Counted from the first letter of the stretch, positions 45,530-54,257 are shown. The stretch: 64,000 nt of DNA from Micrococcus cohnii (GCF_014205175.1 NZ_JACHNA010000001.1:1922001-1986000), one strand, 5' to 3'. Made by a program: numbers and translations. Notes: a model not told the origin generated them from the sequence alone.

Positions 45530-48286
45530 GTGAGCGACGAGACGACTCCGCAGAACCCGGATGAGAGCACCGCCGGGACCCCGTCGGGCTCGGGGATGCC
45601 GACCCCGCAGACCGACCCGACCGTGCCGGCCGAGACCAGCGCGGGCGTCGAGCTGTACGAGCTGCCCGAGGGCGCGGCGGACAAGGTTGAGCGCATCGAC
45701 CTCGAGACCGAGATGAAGCGCTCCTACCTGGACTACGCCATGGCCGTGATCGTCGGCCGTGCGCTGCCGGATGTGCGTGACGGCCTCAAGCCGGTGCACC
45801 GCCGCGTGCTCTACGGCATGTACGACGGCGGCTACCGGCCGGACCGCACGTTCAACAAGTCGGCCCGCGTGGTCGGCGAGGTGATGGGCAACTATCACCC
45901 GCACGGCGACTCGGCGATCTACGACGCGCTCGTGCGCCTGATCCAGGACTGGGTCATGCGGTACCCGCTCGCGCTCGGCCAGGGCAACTTCGGCTCTCCG
46001 GGCAACGACGGTGCCGCCGCCCAGCGTTACACCGAGACCAAGATGGCCCCGCTGGCCATGGAGATGGTCCGGGACATCGACGAGGACACCGTCGATTTCC
46101 AGGACAACTACGACGGCAAGCAGCAGGAGCCCACTGTCCTGCCCGCCCGGTTCCCGAATCTGCTGGTCAACGGCAGCTCGGGCATCGCCGTCGGCATGGC
46201 GACGAACATTCCGCCGCACAACCTGCGCGAGGTCGCCGACGGCGTGCAGTGGTACCTGCAGAACCCCGAGGCGAGCCGCGAGGAGCTGCTCGAGGCCTTG
46301 CTGACGCGCGTCAAGGGTCCGGACTTCCCGATGGGCGGCCAGATCCTCGGCCGCAAGGGCATCGAGGAGGCCTACCGCACCGGCCGCGGCTCGATCACGA
46401 TGCGCGCCGTCGTGAACGTCGAGGAGCTGCAGGGCCGCACGTGCCTGGTCGTCACCGAGCTGCCGTACATGGTGAACCCGGACAACCTTGCCGCGAAGGT
46501 CGCGGAGATGGTGCGCGACGGGAAGATCACCGGCATCGCGGACATGCGCGACGAGACCTCGGGCCGCACCGGCCAGCGCCTGGTGATCGTGCTCAAGCGC
46601 GACGCGGTGCCGAAGGTCGTGCTGAACAACCTGTTCAAGCACACCGAGCTGCAGTCGAACTTCTCGGCGAACATGCTCGCCCTCGTCGACGGGGTGCCGC
46701 GCACCCTCTCCCTCGACGGGTTCGTGCACCACTGGGTGAAGCACCAGGTCGAGGTCATCGTCCGGCGCACCGCGTTCCGCAAGCGCAAGGCGGAGGAGCG
46801 CGCGCACATCCTGCTGGGCCTGCTCAAGGCTCTGGACATGCTCGACGAGGTCATCGCCACGATCCGCCGCTCGGCCTCGGCCGACGTCGCGCGGACCGCC
46901 CTGATGGAGCTGCTCGACATCGACGACGTGCAGGCCCGCGCGATCCTCGAAATGCAGCTGCGCCAGCTCGCCGCTCTGGAGTCCCAGAAGATCCAGGACG
47001 AGTACGACGACCTGATGGCGAAGATCGCCGAGTACAACCGGATCCTCGAGGACCCGGCTCGCCAGCGCGAGGTCGTCTCACAGGAGCTCGCGGAGATCGT
47101 CGCCAAACACGGTGATGAGCGCAGGACCGAGATCCTCTACGGCTATGACGGCGACATGTCGATGGAGGACCTGATCCCCGAGGAGGAGATGGTCGTGACC
47201 ATCACTCGCGGCGGATACGTCAAGCGCACTCGCATCGACCAGTACCGGTCTCAGGGCCGTGGCGGCAAGGGTGTGCGCGGGGCCTCGCTGCGCGGTGACG
47301 ACGTCGTCGAGCACTTCCTGACGGTGTCCACGCACCACTGGCTGCTGTTCTTCACGAACTTCGGCCGTGTGTACCGGATCAAGACGTACGAGCTGCTCGA
47401 AGCCGGCCGCGACTCGAAGGGCCAGCACGTGGCGAACCTGCTGGCGTTCCAGCCGGATGAGCACATCGCGCAGATCCAGCCGCTGGCCGGCTACGACGGC
47501 GCGGACTACCTCGTGCTGGCCACGCGGAACGGCCTGGTGAAGAAGACCCGCCTGAGCGAGTACGACACGAACCGCTCGGCCGGCCTGATCGCGATCAAGC
47601 TGCGCGAGGGCGACGAGCTCGTCTCGGCCCGCGTGGTCTCCGCTGAGGACGATCTGCTGCTGATCTCGCGGATGGGCCAGTCGCTGCGCTTCACGGCCTC
47701 CGATGAGGCGCTGCGGCCGATGGGTCGAGCCACTTCGGGGGTGACCGGCATGAAGTTCCGCGACGACGACTGGCTGCTGGCCATGGACGTCGTGCACCCG
47801 GAGGGCTACGTGTTCACGGTGACCGACGGCGGTTGGGCGAAGCGGACCGAGGTGGACGAGTACCGTCTGCAGAACCGGGGCGGCCTGGGCATCAAGGTCG
47901 CCAAGCTCGTCGACGATCGGGGCGGGCTGGCCGGCGGTCTCGTGGTCCGAGAGGACCAGGAGGTGCTCGTGGTGATGGCCTCGGGCAAGGTCGTGCGCTC
48001 GGCCGTCGCCGGCGTGCCGGCCAAGGGCCGGGACACGATGGGCGTGATCTTCGCGAAGCCGGACAAGCGCGACCGGATCGTGGCCGTGACCCTCAACAAC
48101 GAGGACGAGATCCAGAAGACGGACACCGGCGACGAAGCCGACGTCGAGGACACGGGGGTAGCCTTGGACGAGTCTGCCCCGGCTGAGACGTCGGGGGACG
48201 ACGAGACCCACACCAACGAGCCCCAGCCTGCGGCCGATGTCGAGGATTCTGACGGCGACGCCGAGGCGGACGGAGGAGACCAGTGA
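45530..48286 (+). CDS. gyrA: DNA gyrase subunit A
   Basis: A 918-residue breakage-reunion subunit. The catalytic tyrosine is Tyr167 in [11 protein letters not shown]. The quinolone region reads [17 protein letters not shown] with Ser128 and Asp132 at the positions of E. coli Ser83 and Asp87, i.e. the residues associated with susceptibility. The C-terminal beta-pinwheel contains a GyrA box near [12 protein letters not shown]. The last 50 residues are very acidic (Asp/Glu/Ala/Pro), a tail that in some gyrases tunes DNA wrapping. The GTG start has AGAGGA upstream. The stop overlaps the DUF3566 start by 4 bp. Confidence 0.98.
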   Translation: MSDETTPQNPDESTAGTPSGSGMPTPQTDPTVPAETSAGVELYELPEGAADKVERIDLETEMKRSYLDYAMAVIVGRALPDVRDGLKPVHRRVLYGMYDGGYRPDRTFNKSARVVGEVMGNYHPHGDSAIYDALVRLIQDWVMRYPLALGQGNFGSPGNDGAAAQRYTETKMAPLAMEMVRDIDEDTVDFQDNYDGKQQEPTVLPARFPNLLVNGSSGIAVGMATNIPPHNLREVADGVQWYLQNPEASREELLEALLTRVKGPDFPMGGQILGRKGIEEAYRTGRGSITMRAVVNVEELQGRTCLVVTELPYMVNPDNLAAKVAEMVRDGKITGIADMRDETSGRTGQRLVIVLKRDAVPKVVLNNLFKHTELQSNFSANMLALVDGVPRTLSLDGFVHHWVKHQVEVIVRRTAFRKRKAEERAHILLGLLKALDMLDEVIATIRRSASADVARTALMELLDIDDVQARAILEMQLRQLAALESQKIQDEYDDLMAKIAEYNRILEDPARQREVVSQELAEIVAKHGDERRTEILYGYDGDMSMEDLIPEEEMVVTITRGGYVKRTRIDQYRSQGRGGKGVRGASLRGDDVVEHFLTVSTHHWLLFFTNFGRVYRIKTYELLEAGRDSKGQHVANLLAFQPDEHIAQIQPLAGYDGADYLVLATRNGLVKKTRLSEYDTNRSAGLIAIKLREGDELVSARVVSAEDDLLLISRMGQSLRFTASDEALRPMGRATSGVTGMKFRDDDWLLAMDVVHPEGYVFTVTDGGWAKRTEVDEYRLQNRGGLGIKVAKLVDDRGGLAGGLVVREDQEVLVVMASGKVVRSAVAGVPAKGRDTMGVIFAKPDKRDRIVAVTLNNEDEIQKTDTGDEADVEDTGVALDESAPAETSGDDETHTNEPQPAADVEDSDGDAEADGGDQ

Positions 48287-48774
48287 GCACTGCGGCGTCA
48301 TCACGTCCCGCGTCGGGCGGCGCGTCCGCGAGCGGCGGCCGGACGACCAAGTCCGCCAAGCGAGCAGCGGGGGAGCAGGAGGGCCTGGTCCGCTCGGTGC
48401 CGAAGGCGAAGGTGCGGCGCGCGCGCCTGCTCGTCACCAAGATCGACCCCTGGTCCGCGCTCAAGCTCGGCTTCCTGCTGTCCGTGGCGCTGGGCATCAT
48501 CACGGTGGTCGGCGTCATCGCCCTGTGGTCGCTCATGGACATGGCGGGGATCTTCAACCAGATCAACGACGTGCTCGGCACCGTGCTCGGCGCGGAGTCC
48601 GGCAACTACACGGTGCAGTCGATTGCGCCGCTGGGCACTGTCGTCTCCCTCGCGACGATCGTCGCGGTGCTGAACGTCATCGTGCTGACGCTGCTCTCGG
48701 CGGTCATGGCGATCATCTACAACCTCTCGGCGGGCCTCGTCGGCGGCCTGGGGCTGACCCTGACCGACGACTGA
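48283..48774 (+). CDS. DUF3566 membrane protein
   Basis: A 163-residue protein with a disordered basic N-terminus (about 45 residues), a [20 protein letters not shown] segment typical of DUF3566, and two membrane helices ([19 protein letters not shown] and [20 protein letters not shown]). The family regularly follows gyrA in actinobacteria and has no proven function. GTG start coupled to gyrA by the GTGA overlap. Confidence 0.9.
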   Translation: MSTAASSRPASGGASASGGRTTKSAKRAAGEQEGLVRSVPKAKVRRARLLVTKIDPWSALKLGFLLSVALGIITVVGVIALWSLMDMAGIFNQINDVLGTVLGAESGNYTVQSIAPLGTVVSLATIVAVLNVIVLTLLSAVMAIIYNLSAGLVGGLGLTLTDD

Positions 48775-48801
48775 CCGGGCTCTGACCTCGCAGGAAATGG
48801 C

Positions 48802-48831
48802 GCGGCCCGCGCATGAGTTTGCGCGGGCCGC
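48802..48831 (+). terminator. Hairpin after the gyrB-gyrA-DUF3566 genes
   Basis: An 11-bp perfect stem GCGGCCCGCGC (48802-48812) / GCGCGGGCCGC (48821-48831) with loop ATGAGTTT, 27 bp after the DUF3566 stop. It is followed by CTCCGTGTG rather than a T-run, so it is a GC-stem terminator candidate. Confidence 0.7.
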
Positions 48832-48895
48832 TCCGTGTGCGGTAGAGTCATTTCTCGTTGTGAAGCGAGGACTGATCCTCGTGGACCGACGGTGA

Positions 48896-48969
48896 GGGCG
48901 TATAGCTCAGGCGGTTAGAGCGCTTCGCTGATAACGAAGAGGTCCCAAGTTCAAGTCTTGGTACGCCCA
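48896..48969 (+). tRNA. tRNA-Ile (anticodon GAT)
   Basis: A 74-base cloverleaf: acceptor GGGCGTA (48896-48902) pairs with TACGCCC (48962-48968), discriminator A. The anticodon arm CTTCG-CTGATAA-CGAAG has anticodon GAT; the T-arm loop is TTCAAGT. CCA is not encoded. Its position after gyrA is standard in Micrococcales. Confidence 0.96.
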
Positions 48970-49055
48970 CTCTCACCATTCGGGCCCCGTCCGCGGGGCC
49001 TGAGTCGTCTGAGGCCGGGTCTCGGTCCGGCCGGACCGTTCTGGAAGGGACGCGC

Positions 49056-49214
49056 ATGTCGGCATGGACTCGAGCGGCCACCCTCGCGGTGACCGCGGCG
49101 GCCGCCGCCGGAGTGCGGGCCTGGCAGCGGTCCCGTGAGGACAAGGCGGTCTGGGCCTCGGCCACGGACGAGTTGCCGGAGGAGAACTCGGGTATGATGG
49201 GTGAGCACAACTGA
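49056..49214 (+). CDS. DLW-39 family micro-protein
   Basis: A 52-residue protein: a hydrophobic N-terminal helix (RAATLAVTAAAAAGVRAWQR), then a charged stretch with DKAVWASATDEL, resembling the DLW motif of the DLW-39 family normally encoded between tRNA-Ile and tRNA-Ala after gyrA. The Leu of the motif is Val here. GGAAGGGA precedes the ATG by about 6 bases. Family and position agree; function is unknown. Confidence 0.8.
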   Translation: MSAWTRAATLAVTAAAAAGVRAWQRSREDKAVWASATDELPEENSGMMGEHN

Positions 49215-49236
49215 ACAGCCGCGGCTGCACAGTCAC

Positions 49237-49309
49237 GGGGGCATGGCGCAATTGGTAGCGCATCTGCTTTGCAAGCAGAGGGTTAGGGGTTCGAGTCCCC
49301 TTGCCTCCA
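49237..49309 (+). tRNA. tRNA-Ala (anticodon TGC)
   Basis: A 73-base cloverleaf: acceptor GGGGGCA (49237-49243) pairs with TGCCTCC (49302-49308, one G-T wobble), discriminator A. The anticodon arm TCTGC-TTTGCAA-GCAGA gives anticodon TGC; the T-loop is TTCGAGT. No encoded CCA. Confidence 0.96.
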
Positions 49310-49338
49310 CCGAGGGTGTTTCAGGGAAATGAAGCACC

Positions 49339-49380
49339 AAGGGGTCCGAGACGCTGAGAATGCGCTCGGGCCCCTTTTCT
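49339..49380 (+). terminator. Rho-independent terminator after tRNA-Ala
   Basis: Stem AAGGGGTCCGAG (49339-49350) / CTCGGGCCCCTT (49365-49376), one mismatch, followed by TTCT. It has both a stable stem and a short T-run, 30 bp after the tRNA. Confidence 0.85.
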
Positions 49381-49554
49381 ATGTCCTCAGAACATCTCCC
49401 GCGGCGTGGCGGTGCGCGACAAGACGCTCATACGCGTCTGGTGGTGATCGCGGCTGTGCGGTCGCGGCGCAGGCCCTACCGGCTGTGCTGACCCCAGCGT
49501 CAGGCGCATCGTTTCGTCGCGACTGTCCGGGGCCGTACCCGCGCCAGCAGTCAC

Positions 49555-49612
49555 CGAACCATCGCGAATCCGTCGCTTTGGGCGGTCATACCGACGGATT
49601 CGAGATGGTTCG
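49555..49612. repeat. Long hairpin element A
   Basis: A 21-bp arm CGAACCATCGCGAATCCGTCG (49555-49575, given here in two parts by position: GAACCATC and GAATCCGTCG) pairs with 49592-49612 with a single mismatch, around a 16-base loop. It is related to element B at 51453-51510. The rest of the 49381-49654 stretch holds nothing recognised. Confidence 0.8.
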
Positions 49613-49654
49613 ACGACGCTCGGGTCTGAAGCGTCCTGGGTTTTCGTTCCGTAG

Positions 49655-49789
49655 TCAGGACGCAACGGGCGCTACGTCTTGGTCGTGAGTGTGAGTGGCG
49701 GCTTCGACCTCCGCAGGAGTGCGGTAGCAGAGCCCCTCGTGGCGACGGTGCGTTTTCCACCAGTGGACCCAGCCCATCGTGGTCAGCAC
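49655..49789 (-). pseudogene. IS3-family transposase fragment, C-terminal end
   Basis: Forty-four codons reading VLTTMGWVHWWKTHRRHEGL then CYRTPAEVEAATH and a stop at 49655. The pattern WVHWWN..R.H...GYRTPAE.E is the conserved end of IS3-type integrase-like transposases. The catalytic DDE part is absent, so this is a remnant. Confidence 0.7.
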
Positions 49790-49806
49790 GACTGCCCCAC
49801 GACGAG

Positions 49807-49899
49807 ATGATCCGGTTCATCGACGAACACCGCGATCGTTTCGCCGGTCGAGGCCATCTGCCGCACGCCGAGGCGAGACCGACCCTCTTCTGCATCGAA
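49807..49899 (+). pseudogene. IS3-family transposase fragment, N-terminal end, frameshifted
   Basis: Reads MIRFIDEHRDRFA, then after a one-base shift VEAICRTPRRDRPSSASK. IS3 orfB proteins commonly begin MI.FID.HRD.FGVE.ICR.L, so this looks like the other end of such a transposase, broken by a frameshift. It is head-to-head with the C-terminal fragment, 17 bp apart, which implies inversion or nested decay. Confidence 0.6.
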
Positions 49900-49912
49900 A
49901 TTGTCCATCGCC

Positions 49913-50398
49913 TCACGTGGAGTCCATGGCGTCCTTGAGAGTCTTTTCGGGGATCGCGATGACCGTGGTGTCGGAGTTCTCGCAGGTCAACGCGGCGGGA
50001 GTGCCCGAGGCAGGCTCGACTGCCCCGAACGAGAAATAGGTGGTGCCCTCATACGGGAAGTTCCACTCCTGTCCGGAGCGCTTCTCGACAGCGGCGTCCG
50101 AGCCTTCCAGTGTGCACGCCTCGGCGTTCATCTTGTCCTGCTGTCCTCTGGGTGCGAGAAGCATGTAGCGGGTCTGCGCCTCGAGTGTTCCCGGGCTGTC
50201 CTTGTCAGCGGAGGTTGGCATCTCCACGACCTGATCCGTGACCGGCTTGAGTGAGGCCGCGGCCTCGTTCGTCGCGGACGAGACGGCCCCTCGTACCTCC
50301 GACTCGATCTGCCCACACCCGGTCAGGGAGACCAGTGCGATGCCCGCCGCGGCCCATGTTGCCGCTCGCTGGATACGTGAATGGCGGGACTGGGGCAT
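49913..50398 (-). CDS. Putative lipoprotein
   Basis: A 161-residue exported protein with a basic start, hydrophobic core and lipobox LVSLTGC at about residues 22-28, so it is probably anchored to the outer face of the membrane through a diacylglyceryl-Cys. The mature part is hydrophilic with no family I recognise. Two Cys near the middle and end (EACTLEG, LTCENSD) could form a disulfide. AAGGAAG lies 9 bases ahead of the ATG at 50398. It is divergent from the PadR-DUF2812 pair, with 131 bp between them. Confidence 0.78.
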   Translation of the reverse strand: MPQSRHSRIQRAATWAAAGIALVSLTGCGQIESEVRGAVSSATNEAAASLKPVTDQVVEMPTSADKDSPGTLEAQTRYMLLAPRGQQDKMNAEACTLEGSDAAVEKRSGQEWNFPYEGTTYFSFGAVEPASGTPAALTCENSDTTVIAIPEKTLKDAMDST

Positions 50399-50480
50399 CA
50401 GAGTCTTCCTTCGGATGAGGAGTGCGGATAGGTGATTCACAGTTTATGGGAGTGGGCGGCGCGGCGATGCATGTGGTTCC

Positions 50481-50515
50481 ATATCACCCATGGATATATC
50501 ACTCGCAGATACATC
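50481..50515 (+). promoter_or_regulatory. Candidate PadR operator
   Basis: A/T-rich repeats not typical of the region lie just upstream of the padR start: ATATC (50481-50485) and GATAT (50493-50497) form an inverted repeat, and GATATATC (50493-50500) and GATACATC (50508-50515) are 15-bp-spaced direct repeats. PadR proteins bind such palindromes and usually repress their own operon. Assignment is by position only. Confidence 0.4.
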
Positions 50516-50529
50516 GCCTAGTGGTGTCG

Positions 50530-50853
50530 ATGGCCTCTAACTCTGCCCTTGCTAACGGAGACCTCCCCGACGCTGCCCTCCACGTCCTTCTCGCGCTTGT
50601 CCAACCACGCCACGGATACGCAGTGATGAAGTACCTCGACGACGCCAGCGACGGCGCGATCACACTCGGACCGGCTTCCCTCTACACCACCTTGAAGAAA
50701 CTCACCGGCGCCGGGTTCATCACCGAACTCGACGGCGAAGACACCCGACGCACCTACCGAATCACCCCTACCGGCCGCGAGGTCCTCACCCGGAACGTCG
50801 AACGACGCAGAAGACTGCTGGCCATGGCCGACCACATCCTGGAGGAATCATGA
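50530..50853 (+). CDS. PadR-family transcriptional regulator
   Basis: A 107-residue regulator with a winged helix: LPDAALHVLLALVQPRHGYA, then LGPASLYTTLKKLTGAGFIT and a wing with RRTYRITPTGREVL; a short C-terminal helix suits dimer formation. The ATG at 50530 is chosen because family members begin close to the first helix, although the frame opens at 50422. The stop overlaps the DUF2812 start (ATGA), the common PadR-DUF2812 arrangement in which the membrane partner is thought to respond together with the repressor. Confidence 0.92.
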   Translation: MASNSALANGDLPDAALHVLLALVQPRHGYAVMKYLDDASDGAITLGPASLYTTLKKLTGAGFITELDGEDTRRTYRITPTGREVLTRNVERRRRLLAMADHILEES

Positions 50854-51374
50854 GCAAGACCCACAAGATGAGCACCGGCTTGGCGTTCACCCCGGAGAAG
50901 GACCTCAAGATGTTCTCTAGGATGGCCGCCAAGGGGAAACGGCTCGATGGGTTCAGCGGCATCGGGCATGGCTGGACCTTCACGGACGCACCCCCTGAGG
51001 ACGCGATTTTCGACCTCACCTACGAGAAGGACCCGAGCCCGGACTACTTCGACATCTTCCGTGCCGCAGGCTGGTCATCGGTGGTCTCCATGGGGGATGT
51101 TCACGTGTTCAAGGCCGTGCCGGGAACCCCGCCTGTGCACACCTCGCAGGAGTCGCGACGAGAGGAAATCGAGCGTCAGCAGAAACAATTCGGCCGGTAC
51201 AGCGCCATCACCGTCTCCGTGTGGGTGTTCATTTTCGCTGTCCTCTGGCTGATGGGCGTGAAATGGGGGATCACGTTCAACGTGCTCCTCTTCGCGGCTA
51301 TCCCGGTTGTCTACACCGTCCTGCCTCTGCTGGGGTATACGCATCGCCTCCGAGCCGCACGTCAAGCAACCTGA
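50850..51374 (+). CDS. DUF2812 domain-containing membrane protein
   Basis: A 174-residue protein. The N-terminal DUF2812 part includes EKDLKMFSRMAAKGKRLDGF and DLTYEKDPSPDYFDIFRAAG followed by WSSVVSMGDVHVFKA. Two membrane helices occupy about 120-165 (ITVSVWVFIFAVLWLMGV and FNVLLFAAIPVVYTVLPLLG). It is co-encoded with padR. The family is often linked to stress-inducible efflux or envelope genes but has no defined role. Confidence 0.88.
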   Translation: MSKTHKMSTGLAFTPEKDLKMFSRMAAKGKRLDGFSGIGHGWTFTDAPPEDAIFDLTYEKDPSPDYFDIFRAAGWSSVVSMGDVHVFKAVPGTPPVHTSQESRREEIERQQKQFGRYSAITVSVWVFIFAVLWLMGVKWGITFNVLLFAAIPVVYTVLPLLGYTHRLRAARQAT

Positions 51375-51452
51375 ACCACCCCAAGCCCTACCTGCTCTGC
51401 CCCGCCGCGTCAGAAGCGCTCATGCTTCAGCGAGCCGGCGTTCCGCGCCCGT

Positions 51453-51510
51453 CGAGCCATCCTGAATCTGTCGCTTCGGCGGGGGAAAGCGACGGAACCA
51501 GGACGGTTCG
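51453..51510. repeat. Long hairpin element B
   Basis: Arms 51453-51476 and 51487-51510 pair over 24 bp with five mismatches around a 10-base loop. The left arm matches element A (49555) at 17 of 21 positions and continues with the same CGCTT, so A and B belong to one repeat family. Confidence 0.75.
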
Positions 51511-51566
51511 GTGCGTCGTGGGCTGGTCACGTGGCGCCTCGGCAAGAGGGGCCTTAATCTGAGGTG

Positions 51567-52301
51567 ATGACTCAGACGGGGGACGACGCGAGGCGAGACG
51601 AGCCGACGGTGGGCGGACACCGTGAGCCGTTGACGGATTATCAGGCCGAGGATGGCCGGTATGTGTATGAGCCGCCGTTGCCGGAGAGCATGCCGGAGCT
51701 GCCGTTCACGGTGCGGATGCGGCGGCGTCGGTGGTTCATGTCGTTGGTGTTCGGGCTGTTCGGGTGTGTGCTGTTCCCGGTGATCGCGTTCGCGCCGGGT
51801 GGGGACGGTTCGGCGATGCTGGTGGTGTTCCGGGTGGGCGCGCTGTTGGTGTGGCCGGTGGCGATTCTGGTGGCGGTGCATGCGGGGCAGGCGATTCTGC
51901 GGCCGCGGCATCTGCATTTTGATGCGGAGCGGGTGTGGACGCGGGACTGGTCGCTGGACTGGGTGGATGTTCGGGAGCTTCAGCTGATTCCGGATACATG
52001 GCGCAATGACGACGCTCGTGGGTGTCCGAATCATAAACAGCGGTTGTTCTTCGAGATCACGAAGGAACTGCATCGCGCGAAAATTGGCACGGGCAATCGG
52101 TGGGATTCGGGGTTTCCGTTCGGTCTGGGCGGTCTGGCGCCGGTGCTGGATGTGGTGAGCACGCAGTACGACTCGGATCCGCCGATCCGGGATGCGTATC
52201 TGGTGATGAAGGTTCTGCAGCGTGATGCCCGGAAGGCGGCGGGGTTGCCGACGTATGTGACGCGTCCGTTCGCGCCGGGCAAGCTGGGCCCGCTGACGTG
52301 A
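51567..52301 (+). CDS. Membrane protein of unknown function
   Basis: A 244-residue protein with two membrane helices (about 56-110: WFMSLVFGLFGCVLFPVIAF and VFRVGALLVWPVAILVAVHA) and a cytoplasmic C-terminal domain resembling a PH-like fold by its strand pattern (LHFDAERVWTRDWSLDWVDV). No family is recognised. Codons end in G or T (gtg, ttg, gcg, gat) more than in neighbours that prefer C, which suggests a different origin. GTG 51564 directly precedes ATG 51567 and either could start it. Confidence 0.7.
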   Translation: MTQTGDDARRDEPTVGGHREPLTDYQAEDGRYVYEPPLPESMPELPFTVRMRRRRWFMSLVFGLFGCVLFPVIAFAPGGDGSAMLVVFRVGALLVWPVAILVAVHAGQAILRPRHLHFDAERVWTRDWSLDWVDVRELQLIPDTWRNDDARGCPNHKQRLFFEITKELHRAKIGTGNRWDSGFPFGLGGLAPVLDVVSTQYDSDPPIRDAYLVMKVLQRDARKAAGLPTYVTRPFAPGKLGPLT

Positions 52302-52401
52302 CGAGCGGGGCGGGGTCGTGCGGGAGAGGTTGTCGCGTCTGTCGGTGTCCTGACGCCCGACCGCCTGAGGCTCGGGCTGCGGCCGATGGTTAGATTGCCG
52401 G

Positions 52402-53172
52402 GTGAACACCACCACTGAATCCCAGACCCCCGACCGGCCCGCCTCTGGGCAGGGCGCCCCGGCCTACGCCGAGGTGCCCCACAGCCACTACGACCTCTTC
52501 GTGGGCGTCTTCGTCGCCCTGCTCCTGCTCTCCGGTATCACTGCCGCCAAGCTCTTCGAGGGACCCGTCGTCCCGCTCGTCTCCGACCTCTTCTACGGCG
52601 GCGGCCCGCTGATCTTCGACGGCGGCGCCTTCCTCTTCCCGTTCGTCTACATCATCGGCGACATCCTCGCCGAGGTGTACGGCTGGCGTCGCGCCCGCCG
52701 CGCCATCGTCCTGGGCTTCGCCATGCTCGGCCTCGCCGCCGTCACCTACCAGGTCGTCGCCCTGACCACTCCCGTCGAGGGCTTCGAGGTGTGGGACCAG
52801 GCCCTCGCCCCCGTCCTGCGCATCACCCTCGCCGGCCTCGCCGCGTTCCTCGTCGGCAGCCTGCTCAACGCCACCATCGTCGTGCGCATGAAACGTCGGA
52901 TGCGCGAGCGGAACGTCGCCCTGCGCCTGATTCTCTCTACGATCGTCGGGCAGTTCGTCGACACCCTGATCTTCTGCACAATCGCGTTCGCCGGCACCAT
53001 CGGCCTGCTCGAGTTCGTGAACTACACGGTCACCGGCTTCGTCTACAAGACGCTGCTCGAGATCCTGCTCGTGCCCGTCACCGTCGCGATCATCGCGTGG
53101 CTCAAGCGCCGCGAGCCCACCTACCGCCGGGCCGACGAGCCGACGTCGCCGGCCGCCGCCCGCGCCGCCTGA
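52402..53172 (+). CDS. Queuosine precursor transporter (YhhQ/COG1738)
   Basis: A 256-residue membrane protein with six or so helices. Family marks: FVALLLLSGITAAKLFEGPV, FPFVYIIGDILAEVYGWRRA with the conserved Asp-x-x-x-Glu-Val-Tyr-Gly, and STIVGQFVDTLIFCTIAFAG. It imports a queuosine precursor for tRNA modification; no other queuosine gene is in the window, so salvage is likely. The 3' end overlaps the convergent nucleoside hydrolase by 52 bp. Confidence 0.93.
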   Translation: MNTTTESQTPDRPASGQGAPAYAEVPHSHYDLFVGVFVALLLLSGITAAKLFEGPVVPLVSDLFYGGGPLIFDGGAFLFPFVYIIGDILAEVYGWRRARRAIVLGFAMLGLAAVTYQVVALTTPVEGFEVWDQALAPVLRITLAGLAAFLVGSLLNATIVVRMKRRMRERNVALRLILSTIVGQFVDTLIFCTIAFAGTIGLLEFVNYTVTGFVYKTLLEILLVPVTVAIIAWLKRREPTYRRADEPTSPAAARAA

Positions 53173-54203
53173 GCGAAGGCCGCGAACACCGCATCGGGGT
53201 CGTTGCCCGTCACCCGTCGGGCGTTCGGGCGACGACCCCAGATGCCGCGGTCGTCGTGCACCGTCGTGCCGCGCAGCAGCTCCGACTCCGCCTCGACGTC
53301 CACCACCGTGGCGCTCGTCGTGACGACGGCCTGCCCCGTCGCCGCCTGCGCCGCGAACAGATCGTGCAGGTGCGCGACGTACCCCTGGTCGTAGTCGTCG
53401 TGGAACTCGAAGTAGAACCTCAGCGCATCGGCCAGTACGTCCAGCACCGGATCGCCCGTGTCCGCGAGCGGCCCCTCGTGCCGCGGCTGCTCGCGTGACC
53501 AGCCCACCGGTGCGGCGCCCGCCTGCGCCAGCAGCGAGTCCAGCAGCACGGGCGTGTATTCGATCCGCTCGGTCGTCTCGAGCGCGCACACGATCGGCAA
53601 CCGCTCCTCCGGCAGACCCTCGAACGCGGCGAACACCTCCTTCGCGGCGTCCGGATCGCACCACGTGTTCCACTCCGCCGTCGGCGTGGTATTCCCCGGG
53701 TAGTAGAAGGCCCCGCCCATGATCACGACGCCCGCCGCCAGCTCCGGCAGCCGCGGCTCGGCCCGCAGGGCGAGTGCGAGGTTCGTCAGGGGAGCGGTGC
53801 ACAGCAGCACCGTCTCGCCCGGGTGCGCCCGCAGCTCCTCCAGCCACACGTCCACCGCAGGCCGCGGGGAGATTCGTTCGGGCCGCCACGGCACGCGCGC
53901 GTGGCCGAGCCCCTGCTCGCCGTGCGTCTCCGGGGTGGTCTCCGCGGGGCGGCGCAGCGGGGCCTGCGCGCCGACGGCCACCTCCACGTCGGGGCGGCCC
54001 AGCAGATCGAGCACGCCGGCCGTGTTCAGCGCGCACTGCCGGGCCGAGGCGTTGCCGCCGGTCACCGTGACCGCCGCCAGCTCGACGTCAGGAGCCTCCC
54101 CCGTCGCGCCGAGACGCTCGGCGCCCACCAGCTGCACCAGCGCGCACGCGTCGTCGATGCCCGTGTCCACGTCCGCCAGCACTCGCACCCTCACCCGCCT
54201 CAC
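53121..54203 (-). CDS. Inosine/uridine-preferring nucleoside hydrolase family protein
   Basis: A 360-residue calcium-dependent N-ribohydrolase. The metal site DVDTGIDDACAL is near the N-terminus (the family DxDxxxDD), then TVTGGNASARQCALNTAGVL, CTAPLTNLALAL, VVIMGGAFYYPGNTTPTAEW and EWNTWCDPDAAKEVF. It cleaves ribonucleosides to base and ribose for salvage. The start is one of several closely spaced GTG codons (54203 taken). The last 52 bp overlap the transporter gene on the other strand. Confidence 0.93.
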   Translation of the reverse strand: MRRVRVRVLADVDTGIDDACALVQLVGAERLGATGEAPDVELAAVTVTGGNASARQCALNTAGVLDLLGRPDVEVAVGAQAPLRRPAETTPETHGEQGLGHARVPWRPERISPRPAVDVWLEELRAHPGETVLLCTAPLTNLALALRAEPRLPELAAGVVIMGGAFYYPGNTTPTAEWNTWCDPDAAKEVFAAFEGLPEERLPIVCALETTERIEYTPVLLDSLLAQAGAAPVGWSREQPRHEGPLADTGDPVLDVLADALRFYFEFHDDYDQGYVAHLHDLFAAQAATGQAVVTTSATVVDVEAESELLRGTTVHDDRGIWGRRPNARRVTGNDPDAVFAAFAQAARAAAGDVGSSARR

Positions 54204-54222
54204 TCTAGTGCGGGCACGACGA

Positions 54223-54257
54223 CGGCCCGCCCCGAGCGCGCTGCTCGAGACGGGCCG
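54223..54257 (-). terminator. Compound hairpin after the Lys-rich membrane protein gene
   Basis: Outer stem CGGCCCG (54223-54229) / CGGGCCG (54251-54257) and inner stem CGAGC (54233-54237) / GCTCG (54243-54247). It lies 45 bp beyond the stop of the gene at 54302 on the minus strand. Confidence 0.5.

Noticed and set aside
43043-46807. 1254-residue open frame on the minus strand
   Set aside because: Lies antisense to gyrB and gyrA, which are certain; Arg/His/Val/Leu-rich composition typical of a reverse-frame shadow in GC-rich DNA.
49237-52320. Integrative element inserted at tRNA-Ala
   Set aside because: No integrase and no repeat of the tRNA 3' end was found at the far side of the patch; only IS3 debris and hairpins are visible.
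52302-52401. preQ1-type riboswitch ahead of the queuosine-precursor transporter
   Set aside because: The gap is short and no aptamer-like stem with an A-rich tail was found.
51420-52415. 331-residue minus-strand frame
   Set aside because: Arg/His/Pro-dominated, no motif, antisense to the membrane protein at 51567; a shadow frame.
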